Source: Dermatophagoides farinae | Lineage: Eukaryota > Arthropoda > Arachnida > Sarcoptiformes > Pyroglyphidae | Direction: 5' to 3' | NCBI RefSeq assembly: GCF_024713945.1 | Contig: NC_134680.1 | Coordinates: 625,001-689,000 of the forward strand | Length of the DNA stretch: 64,000 nucleotides | Part shown: positions 1 to 12,602 of the stretch, in pieces | Layout of the letters: every line of letters starts with the position of its first letter | How positions within the stretch are numbered: the stretch's first letter is position 1 | Translations under genes and position numbers: made by a program | Notes under the pieces: generated by a model | What the model was told of the DNA's origin: nothing | The model's database searches: none | What the model saw: the letters and a program-made list of their open reading frames with translations, nothing else

Positions 1-1
1 G

Positions 2-2251
2 CTAGCTGTTGGTTGTTCTGATTCTATAATACGTATTTATGATCGTCGAATGTTGACAACGAAATCATTGCGTGGTACTTGTCCATCAACGGCAGAACAA
101 AATGCATCGATTGTAGCCAAATTCACTTATGATGGTTTAACAGATTTCAATCGTATTACATCGCTAGCATATAGTCGAAATTGTCAACAATTATTAGCAT
201 CATATTCAAATGATAATCTTTATTTATTCAATTTATATGAAGTACGTGATACGATAAACATTGGTAATGAATCCGATATGATAAATGATCGTCCAAGACG
301 TTTACAGCCACCATATAAACGTTTTCGTTTACGTGGTGATTGGTCCGATACTGGACCTAGTGCTCTAACAACAGAAGAATTACGTAATAATGATAGTCCT
401 CAACAACAATCATCCGATACAACGGTAACAGCAGCAACACAGCAACAGTCACAAAATCAAACATCATCAAGATCGACAACAAATTCTTCGATTCATGGTG
501 ATGGTAGTGGACAATCATCATCATCAACAGCAACGACAACAACAACAACACCACCACCACCACCACCACCAAATCGAAGTAATGATCGATTACGACAATT
601 GAATACAATTTTAAGCATTTTATTTCGTAATTCACTTCGTAATGATATTTTAAATGAAAATGTTGAGGAAACATCATCATCATCATCAACAACAATGACA
701 ACGGCAACAACAACAACAACAACAACGACGACCACAGTCAATAATATGTCAACACAGGCGACAAATAATTCATCACCATCATCATCATTGTCATCAAATG
801 ATAGTCATCAAAATACACCAAATACTACTGTACGTGAACAGCGAACAAATCATAATCAGAATAATAATCAAAATGATAATCAAGATAATAATTCTGAAAG
901 TTCGTCAGATAATTCATTGAATTATTTTATACAAATATTTGATGATGATATTGACTATCCATATTATTCAAATCGTGAACAAAATAATAATGTTGATAAT
1001 GATGATGATCCAATGAATAATGATGGCAATGATAATTCAACAACAATGATCGATGGTGATGGTGATGGTGGTGTTCATGATCATGATCATAATCATAATG
1101 AAGATGATGATGATTTTGATTCCGATACAACATCTGATAGTGTATTTTTTCACGATATTTCATCAATTGGTTCGAATTCAACAACCACAACAGCACGACA
1201 AAGAAGTCGTAGTTCATCATCAAATGATTCACGGCAATCATCACGTCGTAAAATTCGAAATAATACTATTAATGGTAATAATAGGCCAAAGATGAACAAC
1301 AATATGATTGGTGATCAGAATAACCGTATAACAGGGCTGACATCATTTGATAATAAACGTACACGAACATATAAGATAAAGAATTTTAAAAAATTTACTG
1401 GACATCGAAATTCTCGTACTGTGGTTTGTATTTGGATTTTTATGTTGTATTTTTAATAAAATCTTTCTTCGTTTGTATTGTAGATAAAAAAAGCCACCTT
1501 TTGGGGTGATAATTACATCATCAGCGGTAGTGATTGTGGCCATATATTTTTCTGGTCAATTGAAACTGGTGAAGTTGTTATGGTGCTAGAAGGTGATCAA
1601 CATGTCGTCAATTGTTTACAGCCACATCCTAATGATCCAAGTAAATGATTATATTGCTTGTTTATATATTGATTGGTGATTTTTTAATGAATTTTTTCGT
1701 TTTCTTTGATTTTTAGTTTTAGCATCCAGTGGTATTGATTATGATATAAAAATCTGGGGTGCTGATTCGGATGACAATCTGTTTGATTTGGAAAAAACTA
1801 AAAAAGTAATTTTTTTTTCTATCAAATTTCCATCAATAGCCGATAACATTGATTTTGTTTTTTTTTGTTTTCATCATTACAGCTTATAAATCGTAATAAA
1901 TATCTGTTACAAGAATCACGTGATACGGTTACTGTTCCTGCACGTTTCGTATTGAGCCTTTTTTCATCTATGCGTAAGTTTCCAAAAACAAAACAAAAAA
2001 ATTAACCATATCATTCTGTAAATTCTTACATTTTTTTCTCCAAAAATTAAGAACAACGACAACAACGTTTTCGTGATCGACAACAACAACAGCAGCAGCA
2101 AAACAGCAATAACAGCAATAATAATCGTAATCAATCATCATCATCATCGACTGATCGTTTGGATAGTGGATGGATCAGTGATGGTGGTGGTGGTAATAGT
2201 CGTTTGAATAATAATCGAAATAATGATATCGATATGGATGATTCTTGTTGA
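2..2251 (+). CDS. DCAF6: DCAF6-like WD40 protein, CUL4-DDB1 substrate receptor (5' end outside window)
   Basis: Exons 2-1420, 1484-1640, 1717-1805, 1883-1973 and 2052-2251 sum to 652 codons in one frame, open at the window edge. Family hallmarks seen: LAVGCSD and YDRRM of a propeller blade, [11 protein letters not shown] just after the N-terminal blades, then [30 protein letters not shown] and [11 protein letters not shown] in the C-terminal blades, and [10 protein letters not shown] after them. DCAF6 family members recruit substrates to the CUL4-DDB1 ubiquitin ligase and, in vertebrates, also act as nuclear-receptor coactivators. Between the blade groups lies about 330 residues of Ser/Thr/Asn/Asp-rich disorder, and the C-terminus carries a polyQ run and ends in an acidic stretch. 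The first blades are upstream of the window. AATAAA copies near 2484-2500 probably end the transcript. Identity is from remembered family motifs. Confidence 0.93.
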
Positions 2252-2682
2252 TTTTTTTGTTGTATCGATATATGTGGATTCTTTATTTAAATTCTGTGAT
2301 TCAACACACATATATATACACACAAACCACTCACAAATTCACCATTTATGGATATATTTATGAAAATTCATTTCACTATCTCTATCTCTTTCTCCCCCTG
2401 TATCACACAGACATGAAAAAAAAATTTGAAAACCAAAAACAAAAATCAACAGAATCATATTTGGGTTTTGGAAATGAATAATATGAATAAATAAATAAAT
2501 GTTTTATTTTATTTTTTAAAATAATTCATCATTTGAAAAACAATTTAAAATTTTTTTTTTTGATTTTTAAAAAACAAGACCAACACACCAAAAATAAAAA
2601 CAGATGGATACATTTGTCAACAAAAATACATTCATATTTTGATTTGATTAAGATTTTCATGGCTTTCGTGGATGAATGATGA
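2252..2682. other. Convergent 3' intergenic region between DCAF6 and the SLC10 gene
   Basis: No gene seen. It contains tandem AATAAA on the plus strand near 2484-2500 and TTTATTTTATT (AATAAA on the minus strand) near 2503-2513, so both convergent transcripts appear to end inside this gap and their 3' UTRs probably overlap. Confidence 0.6.
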
Positions 2683-4436
2683 TCAAATTTTCAAATTGGC
2701 CTTACTTGAATACTGGCTTGAATCACTGGAATTGGAGTTTGTCAATACACTACATGTTGTATTTTTTTCAACAATTTCATCATCTAAATTGAGTTTATAA
2801 ATTTGATGAAATTGACTCGAATGATTACTAATGGTTGATGATGATACCAATGAATTTGGTTCAGAATTTTTTCCATCACCAAAATTAACATGATTTTCAA
2901 CACCACCATTAACATAGATTTCATTACCGGATGCATTTTTTTTCATAAATCGTCGTTTTCGCATTACTAGCCATGCAATTGTTAATGGTATTGGTGTCAT
3001 TATTGATGCAGCTACTGGTACGGCTGATGCTAAATCTGCATCCGGTTGTCCCAATGATAAACCCAAAACAACAATTGATACGCCGGTATTCTGTACACCA
3101 GTTTCGATGGCAATAGTAAGCATATCTTCCAATGGTTTACGAAACATGTATGCTAATATGAAACCAAAAAACATTCCACACCAAACATTAATGGCAGCAG
3201 CAACCAACATTTGCCAGGTCATTAATTTAAACATGTAGAAATTTGCATATGTTCCAAATACGATAATAAATATGATCATTATACCAGAAAATGGTGCCAA
3301 TATTCGACGTGATACCTATATATCATAAAAACAATGGTAAATCTATATGAAACCAAAATTTTAAAAAAAACAATGAAACTTACAGCAGCAACTCGTGGTA
3401 AAAATTGTTTTATAAGAAGACCAATACCCAGAAAGATAACCATCGTGAATAATGTTGTGAATATATTTCGAAAAGGTGGCGATGTCGATGTTCCTTCGAA
3501 TATACTACGACCAATTGTATATAGCCAAAATGGCATCAATCCAATCGATAACATTGTGGATAAAAATGTCATCGTTATACTTAGATTAAGATTACCATTC
3601 ACTAATACGGTCCACATATTGCTTGCACCACCACCTGGACTACAGCCAAAAATAAAAATACCCAATTTTAAATAGGTTTCTTCAAACAATAATGTAGCCA
3701 ATGCAAATGATATCTGAAACAGAAACAAAAGATTATTAATGATTTTGAATTGTCAGAAAAAAAATCAACATACCAATGGCATACAAAAATATTGTGAAAA
3801 TAATCCAATAGCTGGTGCAATAGGTCGTCGTAGAACATCGGAAACGGCTTGCAAATCTAATGCACAACCCATATTAATATAAGATATCGAAACAACAATA
3901 GCAACGGAATAGATGAAAATTTTCGAAATAAGATCTTTATCTCGAATAATCGATATAATCAATTGATAATTATTTCTTAAAGAATTTGAATTAATTATCG
4001 TGTCCCAAATTGATTCGGATGTTTTTCGTCGTTTTTGTAATTCAATATGACAATAACCAAGAAAATTTCCTTTCACAATAAATTGACCACGATATTGGTG
4101 TTCATTATCATTATTGTGAATAATTTTCTTGGGATTAATTTCAAAATCATAACGATCATTACCACCACCAACATCATCATCAATATTGGTGGCAATAATA
4201 TTTGCTACATCTGGACGATCAGCTACAAATCTATAATGACCACTTAATTCATTGATAAAAGGTGATGATAATTGAAATTCAATCGGTGTACTTTTTCCTT
4301 CATGCAATTGAATGGCTGCTACAGTTGCTGTTGCTGGTGTTGTTACATTGAATGTTACCGATATTAATGCAGTAGAAATTTCAATCATTAACATTAGAAT
4401 TGTGAATAAAAAAGTGAATAATATGAATGGGCACAT
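2683..4436 (-). CDS. SLC10-family (bile acid:sodium symporter-like) membrane transporter
   Basis: Minus-strand exons 4436-3774, 3713-3384 and 3315-2683 join in phase 0 to give about 541 residues. A hydrophobic signal-like segment (residues about 3-24) is followed by an extracellular beta-rich domain of about 140 residues, as in the SLC10A3/A5 (P3-like) branch, then roughly nine membrane segments. Conserved features seen include SYINMGCALDL in the first transmembrane region, the core GCSPGGGASNMW, and GVQNTGVSIVV, which match the sodium and substrate binding helices of the SLC10 fold. The cytoplasmic tail is Asn/Ser-rich. Family members are sodium-coupled carriers of bile acids or steroid sulfates, but P3-type members have no firmly known substrate, so the cargo is not assigned. 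A minus-strand AATAAA sits about 170 bp past the stop. Convergent with DCAF6. Confidence 0.88.
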
Positions 4437-6046
4437 TGTTTGTTGATTGTGTTGTTGAAACTAAAATTGAATTTGATACGAATAAATAATTATTATCACC
4501 ATCGATGATGATCTATAAATGTTGAAGAAAATTTTGATGAAAAATTTTGTTTTCAGTACCACAAAAACCAAGAATAGAAAACACAATAAATCAATCAATA
4601 GAATAACAAATGAACAAAAAAAAAACTGGAAATAATCGGATCCACATCTGCCAGCCAATATTCTATTTCGAATGATTATTATTATTATTATATCCAATGA
4701 TGATTGTGATTATTGCACTAGATTTTTGGTAAATAACAAAAAAAAGAAAGAGAAAAAAAACGTGATTAATTTATATATGGTGAGAAAGAAAAATTTCAAA
4801 ACTATGATTATGATGATGATGATCACTATGGTGATTAGAAAAGAAAAACAACAACAACAACAACAAGTAATTCAATCAATCGATCAATCTATCTGCTCGA
4901 AAAGGACTTGAAATCAAATCCAAAAAAAAAGAAAAAAGATTGAACATCAAATCAAAATCATCATCAAATCTAAATCTAAATATAAAGTACATTTAATTAC
5001 ATATATCTAAATTTGCACTTGTCTAATCGTTCAATCTACATGTGGAAAGGACAAACACATCACATGTTTGTGAAGAAAAAGGGTTTTGAATTTCTAAAAT
5101 GTAGTAAAAAAAAAATCAATCGATATCGATGAATTTATATATTTATCGCAATCGATATTTTTTTTTTTTGTTCAAACATGTGGACAAACAAACATCGGGG
5201 GCACAAATTTGTGAATTGTGTGTGTGTGTGTGTGGCCATAAAAAAAATCGATAAATCTCAAATATTTACCCAAACACAGAGAAACACACACGTACAATTT
5301 GTGGAAAAGAAATTAGTAATAATTCATCATTTCAACATGAGAAAAACAAATTGAATCAATTTTTTTTAAAAAAAGGTCAGAATAACACAATTTTGATCTA
5401 ATGATTATTAACATTGTGTGTTATGGTGAAATTCTAACCTTCAAATGAACAAGAATATTCAATATCGACAATTCGAACATGCATTAAATTTTTCATTCTA
5501 TTTTTATCACACACACACACACACACAAAACAAAACAAACACAATGTTACAGATTCTATGAACAGCTGTAATTTGATTCTTTTTAATTTTCAAAAGATTC
5601 GAAATTTTTTTTTGTTTTTAAATCAATTTCGTCAAATTATTTGAATTAATTTTTTTCCTCACATTAAACATCTAAATAGGAAATATGATCAACAATGTAT
5701 ATTGAGGAAATGACATCATCGTCGACAACAAAAGGTCACGTAGATTTCAGATTATAAAATGGGAGAGAGAGAAGGGCACAAAGGAAATGTAATTTTTGAT
5801 TATGATTTTTTTTCTCTCCCATTAAAAACATCGGTAATGTTTGTTTGTTTGTTTGTTTGTTTTTCTATCGAATCATAAATTAATTATAATTAATTAATTA
5901 TGTTTGACAAACAAATTGTGATATTCATGGCTATTCAATAACAATAAACACAAAATCTGAATCAAAAGTTTACAATTTCTTTCACTCTTGTCAATTACAA
6001 ACTCAACTTGAATGAATATCATCGAATTGAAAATGAGAAACCTTGG

Positions 6047-6077
<31 letters not shown>

Positions 6078-7549
6078 TGTGTGGTTGGATTAGTTTTCGG
6101 TCAAATGAACAACAAACGACGACAATATTAATGTTGATTGATTTGTTGCAAAAAAAAAACACAGAAAATAATACACTGCACATGGCCAAAAAAAATCAAT
6201 TTTTTTCATCATCATTGGTTCGAAATAATGAAATGCTTTTGTTTCGTTTAGACTACCATACGTGGATTTTTTTTTTGTGTTTAATACAGAAAAAAAACAA
6301 ATTCAGAAGAAAATTCATTAACTTTCGTTTGTCAAATTGATTGATTTTTTTTTTTGGTGGCCGAATTATTGTGTGTGTGTGTCTGATATATTAGTCTTTG
6401 TAGGTCGATTGATTATCGATGAATGACTTTATTGGACTAGATATTCATATACTAGACTAATGTGAAAAAAAGAACTATCAAATGGATGAAAACAATACCG
6501 GAACTGAAACAATGATGATGAGAAATGAAAGATGAAACAATGCAATAAAATTCAGTAGAAAAATCATCATATTACACATAGACAACAGAATGAAACAATA
6601 TATTTCGAATGATTTTTTTTCCGAATATCGTCGAAAATTAATCCACTTACACACTAATAATGATGATGATGATGACGATGATGATCAATGACGAAGAAAC
6701 TGTTTAAAAATGATCAACAACAACAACAAAATAAAAATAGCACAATTTCATCGATAAATATATAAAATAAAACGAAAGAAAGAACGAAAAAAAAACAGAT
6801 CACAGCTAATATATAGGACACATGAACTGAGCTGCCACCACTTGTGGTAAATTCAATCGTTCAAACGATTTATAAAAATAAAAACGAGTTGTTTTTTTTT
6901 TTTTTTTGGTTCACATTCAACAGGTTAAGACGAAAACGACGTAATATTAAAAAAAAAAAATACGCGAGTATATGATGAATGAAGAAATTTTTCTTCTCTT
7001 TTGTTATTGGAAAATCCAGTAAAAAAAAATGAAAGAGAAATTGTTGAATTTTAAACATAAAATTTGTCTTTCATTGACAAACCAATTAAGTATGTCGATG
7101 ATGAAGATGATGTACAAACAAGATAAATAGTAAAAGGTGAGAGAAACTTGTTTTTGCTTATGTCAGAAAATGATTTTGAGAAAAAAAAATGAAAATGAAA
7201 ATGAAAACGAATCATAATCAAAATCAAAATCAAAACATTCGATCAAATCACACGGATATTTTCATTTTGATTTTTGTCAACCATTCATATATGAAATGAC
7301 GTTATTTGTTTATTTATTTTTTTTAAATTTTTATTAAATTTCATTCATTAGATAATTCTGATATTATAATGATAATAATAATCAAACGAAAAGAGATGAA
7401 AAATGAATGGTCAAAGATTTTTTTTTGTTTTGTTTTTCAATTACTGGATCACAATAAAGAAATAGGAAAAAAACAAATGAACAAAGCAGAGAATTTTTAG
7501 TTCAGATATATTGTTGTTGGACACATCACACAATTTTTTTTGTTTTGTT
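4437..7549. other. Intergenic region, low complexity
   Basis: About 3.1 kb with no supportable gene. Open frames here are short and made of simple repeats (CAA, ATG, poly-A/T). A TTTG run lies near 5840-5862 and TG and AC runs near 5218-5234 and 5511-5527. Copies of TTTATT at about 7310-7340 read as AATAAA on the minus strand and probably end the HD-PTP-like transcript. No tRNA or conserved microRNA was recognised. Confidence 0.55.
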
Positions 7550-10500
7550 TCATGTAAATAATGGATCAAATTGTGATAATAAATCTTTTGGTTCATTATT
7601 ATTGCTGTTGTTGTTGTTATTGATATTATTATCGATTGTATCTGTTGTCTGTCCATTTGTTGTTGTTGTTGTTGTTGTTATTGCTGGTGTTGTTGGTAAA
7701 ATTGAAATTTCCGATTTAATCATTGTTGATGATGGTTGTTGTTGATCACTATTACCACCATTACCATTCAATGACATTGTTGATAAAATATCAGGTAAAC
7801 GATCCGATGATGATGTTGTTGATGATGAACAAGAAGATGATTTATCATTATTTTTTGATCCATCATTATTATCATTATTGTTTTTTATCACAGGTGCTGC
7901 TGCTGGTATTGGTGTCAATACTTGCCAACCACGTTTTGATTCTTGTTCCAATATTGCAGTAATATTTGTTGCTGGATCTGTAGTAATAACAGGCTGTTGT
8001 GGTTGTGGTTGTTGTTGTTGTTGTGGTTGAGGTTGAGGTTGTGGCATACCATGATAACCACCAAGTGGATAGCCAGGATAATTTGGCTGCTGCTGTTGAT
8101 GTTGTGGAACATTTGTCAGTGTATTCGACGGTGCACCCGGATACGAAGGCATCATTGGTGATGGTACTGCTGGATATGGTAGCTGTTGTTGTTGTGATGG
8201 ATAGTGTCCAGTTATTTGTCCAGTATTTGTTCCAGCAATCGGTTTAATCGGATAATTGACATAATTTGTTTCATTTGAATTTAATTGACCAGTATTAGCA
8301 GTAGTATTAGCCGATATTGATGATTGTGGATAGCCAGTATTATTATAACCGGCTATTGGAACAGAAGTAGCAATAGAATTTGGAATTGAAGTAGAATTCG
8401 AATTATTATTATATTGATGATGATAATTATTATATGTTGCTGACGATGATGGAATCATTGATGGATTCGATAAAGTCGCTGTTGATGATGGTGGTTGCGG
8501 ATATTTATGAAGATTATTAATCGGTAATATCGATGATATTGGTTGATTTTGATTGAATGTAGTGTTTACCAATCCACCAGCAATATTGCCACAGCCACTA
8601 ACATTTGGATATTGTGGCTGCTGCTGTTGAATATTTGATGGTATTGATGAATTTACCGGTAATGATCCACCACCACCACCACCACTACAATATGGATGTA
8701 TTTGTGTAGAAAAACCTTGTGAATATGATGGTGGTGGTAGTTGTTGTTGTTGTTGTTGATGTTGTGGTTGTGGTAATGATGAATATTGAGAAATTGAAGC
8801 CATGTTATTTCCAGGTGTTATTTGAAGATTATTATTTAAATGGCCATTGTATTGTGATGCAATTGGTTGTTGCTGCTGCTGCTGTTGTTGACCAATTATT
8901 GAACCACCAAATGTTTGACCAGTAGCTGTACGAGGAGGAACAACGGAAGAAGGAGGCATTATCATATTTGGTGCAACTAAATTGGTTCCCGATTGTATTG
9001 GTGTTGGTGGTGTAGGCGTTAATGATGATGGTGGTGGAGCTGATGGTGCAAATGTGATTCTTGATAATGGCGATGGTGATGGTGAAGGCGGAACAATTGA
9101 TGAATTACCACCAATAACCGTAGATGATACAGTTGGTGGTGGTGGTTGTTGCATTAAATTCGTACGATTCGATGCTTTCATAAATGGAAGATAATCTTTT
9201 AATTTTGCACCAGTTATCGGTATGCCAGCCGATATCATTGAATCCATTCCAGTGGATGGTAATCTATTTGCACCAATATTATTATTTGATGAATTATATG
9301 CAGATGACGGTTGTGGTAATGATGGCGTCATCATATGTAAACCTGTTGCCGGTTGTTGAGCCGCCTGTCGCTGTAACAATTGTTGTTGTCGTTCTTCATC
9401 CTGTACTTTGATTACACCACGTATTCTGGCATTCAATCGTATTACAATAGATTGAAATTTACGATAAAATTCCAGACCTTTATTGGAATTTACTTGCAGC
9501 TCACGAAACACTTGATATGTATATAACAATGATGCGATACGTGTTTTACGATTTCTTTGAATTTCCAACAATTCTTTACGTGTATCGGCATAATTTGCAT
9601 TACAATTTGTCATTGCTTGCAGTATATTCTGCTGTGCAGATAAATTTTGTTCCAATAAACCAATAATTTTATCATATTTCTGGATTTCAATGTCGAAAAT
9701 TTTTTCCATCTCATTTTGTGGATGTGCCAACACCAATTTCATTATATTATCATCATTTACTTGTTTAGTTAATTGTTCTTCAAACATTGTACGTTGTTTT
9801 TTCATTTCATCAATTTTATCAAATAAACGTTCCATTTCATCAACAATTGTTTCATCATAATTTACATTCTTATTTGATGGCAAAATTGATGCAATTTTCA
9901 TTGCTGATGATGACATCATTATTAATATATCATCTTTATGTTGATCAAAATTATCCCATAATGATTTATTTGATTCTATTGCTTTTCTATGTGTTTCTTC
10001 ATGTTTTGTTAATTCTTTTGATAATTCCATTATAATCATCGACGATGGACGTTTACCAAATTTTTCTTGATATTTTTGTTCTTTTTCATTTTCTTCGTTC
10101 AATAATTCATTAGATTCTTCAATATATTTTCCAGTATCATTACTAACTTGATCTAATTGTGTCAATATTTTTGCCACTTCTTCCACCGATTCTGGATTCA
10201 GGCTAAGTTCAGCACAAATATTTATCAATTCATCTGGTATTGCATCTTCTTTCGGTGTACGTAATTGTTCTTTGTCCAACAACAATGATGACATGAATGA
10301 TACAAGTTCTTGATTTTTTTCTTCAATTTTCATACGAATATTTCGTAATAATTCATCTTTTTTCGCCGAATAAATGGATGCCAATTCATGTGCTTGAATT
10401 GGCACTAATCGTGCAAAAATATCAGGACCAGAAACTTCTGGATCACATACGTTGAATGGAATTCCTTTGACAAGTGAAACACCTTTCACTTGTGGTAATG

Positions 10501-11695
10501 CAGCAATTGGTGGCACTTTTGCATGATAAATGAAATCATTTTCTTTTTTTGAATTTTGTAATTTAACCATAATAACATCATTGACAAATGCAATGGCTTC
10601 ATTAATTATGGATACACCACCAGGGTGATCATCCAATTGTTTTGCAAGCAAAGTGGCTAATTGAATTTTTTCCGATGCCGATTCATACCATGCAATACGT
10701 TCACCCATTTGTTGTTGATCTTCTAATGCGTTGGCCATATACAATGAACAAATGGAATCATAATATGATAATTTAAATTCAACAAATTTTTTCCATCGTT
10801 TAAATAATTTTCCACCAACAATTTCAATGATCGATGATTGTGTTGCACTTGTATTCATTGCACCTTGTTGTAACATTGACATTGCACAACGATAATAATC
10901 GACCACTTGGACGGTGATTTTAGCCACCGTAGATGCTTTACGATTATCCAGCATTGATTTTTCCAATATACATTCTTGAGCTTGTGCCAACATTATTTGG
11001 ATGAAAAATTGTAAAATATCATTACAAAGATCAGATGTACGAAATAATTTTCTATCATCAATTAAATGTTGAAATGCCCATGCGGCACATTGAAAATGTG
11101 TACAGGCAATTTTCATTTCATCTTGTGTTTGACGACTATCGGTTGCGGCACCAAGTTCAGCATGTAATGCACCAATATTATATAGTATACATGCTAATTC
11201 AAAATCCAAATCACCAATAGTGGTTTGTCCAGAATAAATATCCGCCCAAACACATTGTATGCCAATTGAATTACAACTACTACTATTTTCATCCCCATCA
11301 AATGTACTGAAACGATTAAATAGGCTTGATATTTGACAATAATAACGTTTCAATATTGAACATCCAGTTACATCACGTGATGCACGACATGCATTCTGAA
11401 ATTTAAATTAAAAAAAAATGGAAAATGGATTCAAAAATTTCAATGGAAAAAAATTGATTCACACTTACATTACGTAAATTTTCCAATTCCAATATTTCAC
11501 GATCATAAATATCACCATCTTCACCATAATATTTACTGATAAACTGTAAATAATGAACAAAACAAAACAAAACAAAATTGGAAATGATTCGAAATTTGCT
11601 TTTCTTACCCTTTTAAATGGCATAGCAAAATCCGGACAAACGGGACTGATTTTCATTTCAAATGATAACATTGGTAATCGTGGTACGGCTTCCAT
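7550..11695 (-). CDS. PTPN23: HD-PTP/Myopic (PTPN23)-like Bro1-domain ESCRT protein, no phosphatase domain
   Basis: Exons 11695-11609, 11543-11469 and 11395-7550 give 1335 residues. The start MEAVPRLPM and the motifs GIQCVWADIYSGQ, LACILYNIGALHAELGA, THFQCAAWAF, ECILEKSMLDNRK, KKENDFIYHAKVP and VSGPDIFARLVP match HD-PTP rather than its paralogue ALIX. Order: Bro1 domain (about 1-380), coiled V/HD domain (about 380-730), then about 550 residues of Pro/Gln/Asn-rich linker. HD-PTP binds ESCRT-0, -I and -III and sorts ubiquitinated receptors into multivesicular bodies. In human and Drosophila a tyrosine-phosphatase-like domain follows the proline-rich region; here the reading frame stops after LLSQFDPLFT and nothing in the next 3 kb resembles that domain. 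Start choice rests on the conserved MEAVPR beginning. Confidence 0.92.
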
Positions 11696-12474
11696 ATTTT
11701 TTTTTGTTTGTTAATGATATTTTGAAGTTAAAAGTGCACAGAAAGTAATTCGAATGTGTTTGTTTGATTGATTGATTATAATTGAATTGTTTGTGTTTGT
11801 GTCAAGTTCGAAGTTGAGGTTTTTGCAAACTCAATAATCCACACAAAAACAAAATGAAATGAATCATTCAATTATTGACGCGTATGATAATAACAAACAG
11901 AAAAAAAAGATGTTTTTGAGTTTTTTTTTATGATTATGATGATGATTTTTATTTTTATTTTTCTATCGATGGCAACAAAAATTTGTTGAACGATGATTAT
12001 GATGATGATGATGATTGAAAAACAAAAAAAAATTATAAACGCATCATCATCATCATCATCGACAACAACAACAATATACACAAACACAGCTGCTATAGTA
12101 GCAGCACATATATTTTACTAACGACGTTCATAGATGACGTTACTGAAACGGGAAAATTATTTCTTTTCATTGATATTGAAATTAATTTTTTTGCAAATTT
12201 TCTGGATTATTGGAATCAAAAAAAAAAAAGAATTTTTTCGTCAAACTAATGTTCTAAACAAGCGTAGTCTGTGAGCTGTAACTTTGACAATGCTTTTGAG
12301 AACAGTTAGAAGCTACATTTCTGTTGTTGCGGCTATAAACAGCAATGATTGAACTTACATCATCGATTTAAGTTTCCCTGTCATTGATTGAAAAACTTTT
12401 GATTTTTTTTTTTTTTTTGGCCAAGAATTCATGATTCAAACTCATAAATCTGCACTTTAGCTCCTATTCATTTA
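11696..12474. other. Intergenic region between HD-PTP-like gene and tRNA-Cys
   Basis: Presumed 5' flank of the minus-strand HD-PTP-like gene, with ATG/CAT microsatellites near 11935-12060. From 12240 to 12370 the sequence is less repetitive (for example TTCTAA at 12252 mirrored by TTAGAA at 12306) but no known RNA was recognised there. No coding region seen. Confidence 0.5.
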
Positions 12475-12597
12475 GGGGGCATAGCTCAGTGGTAGAGCAT
12501 TCGACTGCAGGCGACGTTAACCTAACCTAACGCACAAGGGTTGTGTGAAAACAAGTCAAGAAATCGAGTTGTCACCGGTTCAAACCCGGTTGCCCCC
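12475..12597 (+). tRNA. tRNA-Cys (GCA) with a 52-nt intron
   Basis: The 7-bp acceptor stem is GGGGGCA (12475-12481) against TGCCCCC (12591-12597). The D arm is GCTC/GAGC. The anticodon stem is TTCGA (12500-12504) against TCGAG (12564-12568). Anticodon GCA lies at 12507-12509. The variable loop is TTGTC, and the T arm is ACCGG-TTCAAAC-CCGGT. The intron lies in the canonical position after base 37, about 12511-12562, leaving a 71-nt mature tRNA; its edges could shift by a base. Internal Pol III promoters are intact: A box TAGCTCAGTGG and B box GGTTCAAACC. A run of five T (12598-12602) follows directly as terminator. The intron holds CCTAACCTAA and a hairpin (12531-12537 with 12541-12547). Confidence 0.93.
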
Positions 12598-12602
12598 TTT
12601 TT
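12598..12602 (+). terminator. RNA polymerase III terminator of tRNA-Cys
   Basis: Five T residues start at the base after the acceptor stem, the usual Pol III stop signal. Confidence 0.75.

Noticed and set aside
357-741. Minus-strand open frames opposite DCAF6
   Set aside because: Shadows of trinucleotide repeats in the real plus-strand coding exon.
5011-5023. miR-92-like string TTGCACTTGTC
   Set aside because: An extra T breaks the seed context and no hairpin partner was found.
7550-11695. Calling the Bro1-domain gene ALIX/PDCD6IP
   Set aside because: MEAVPR start, EKSMLDNRK and VSGPDIFARLVP match HD-PTP; ALIX differs at all three as remembered.
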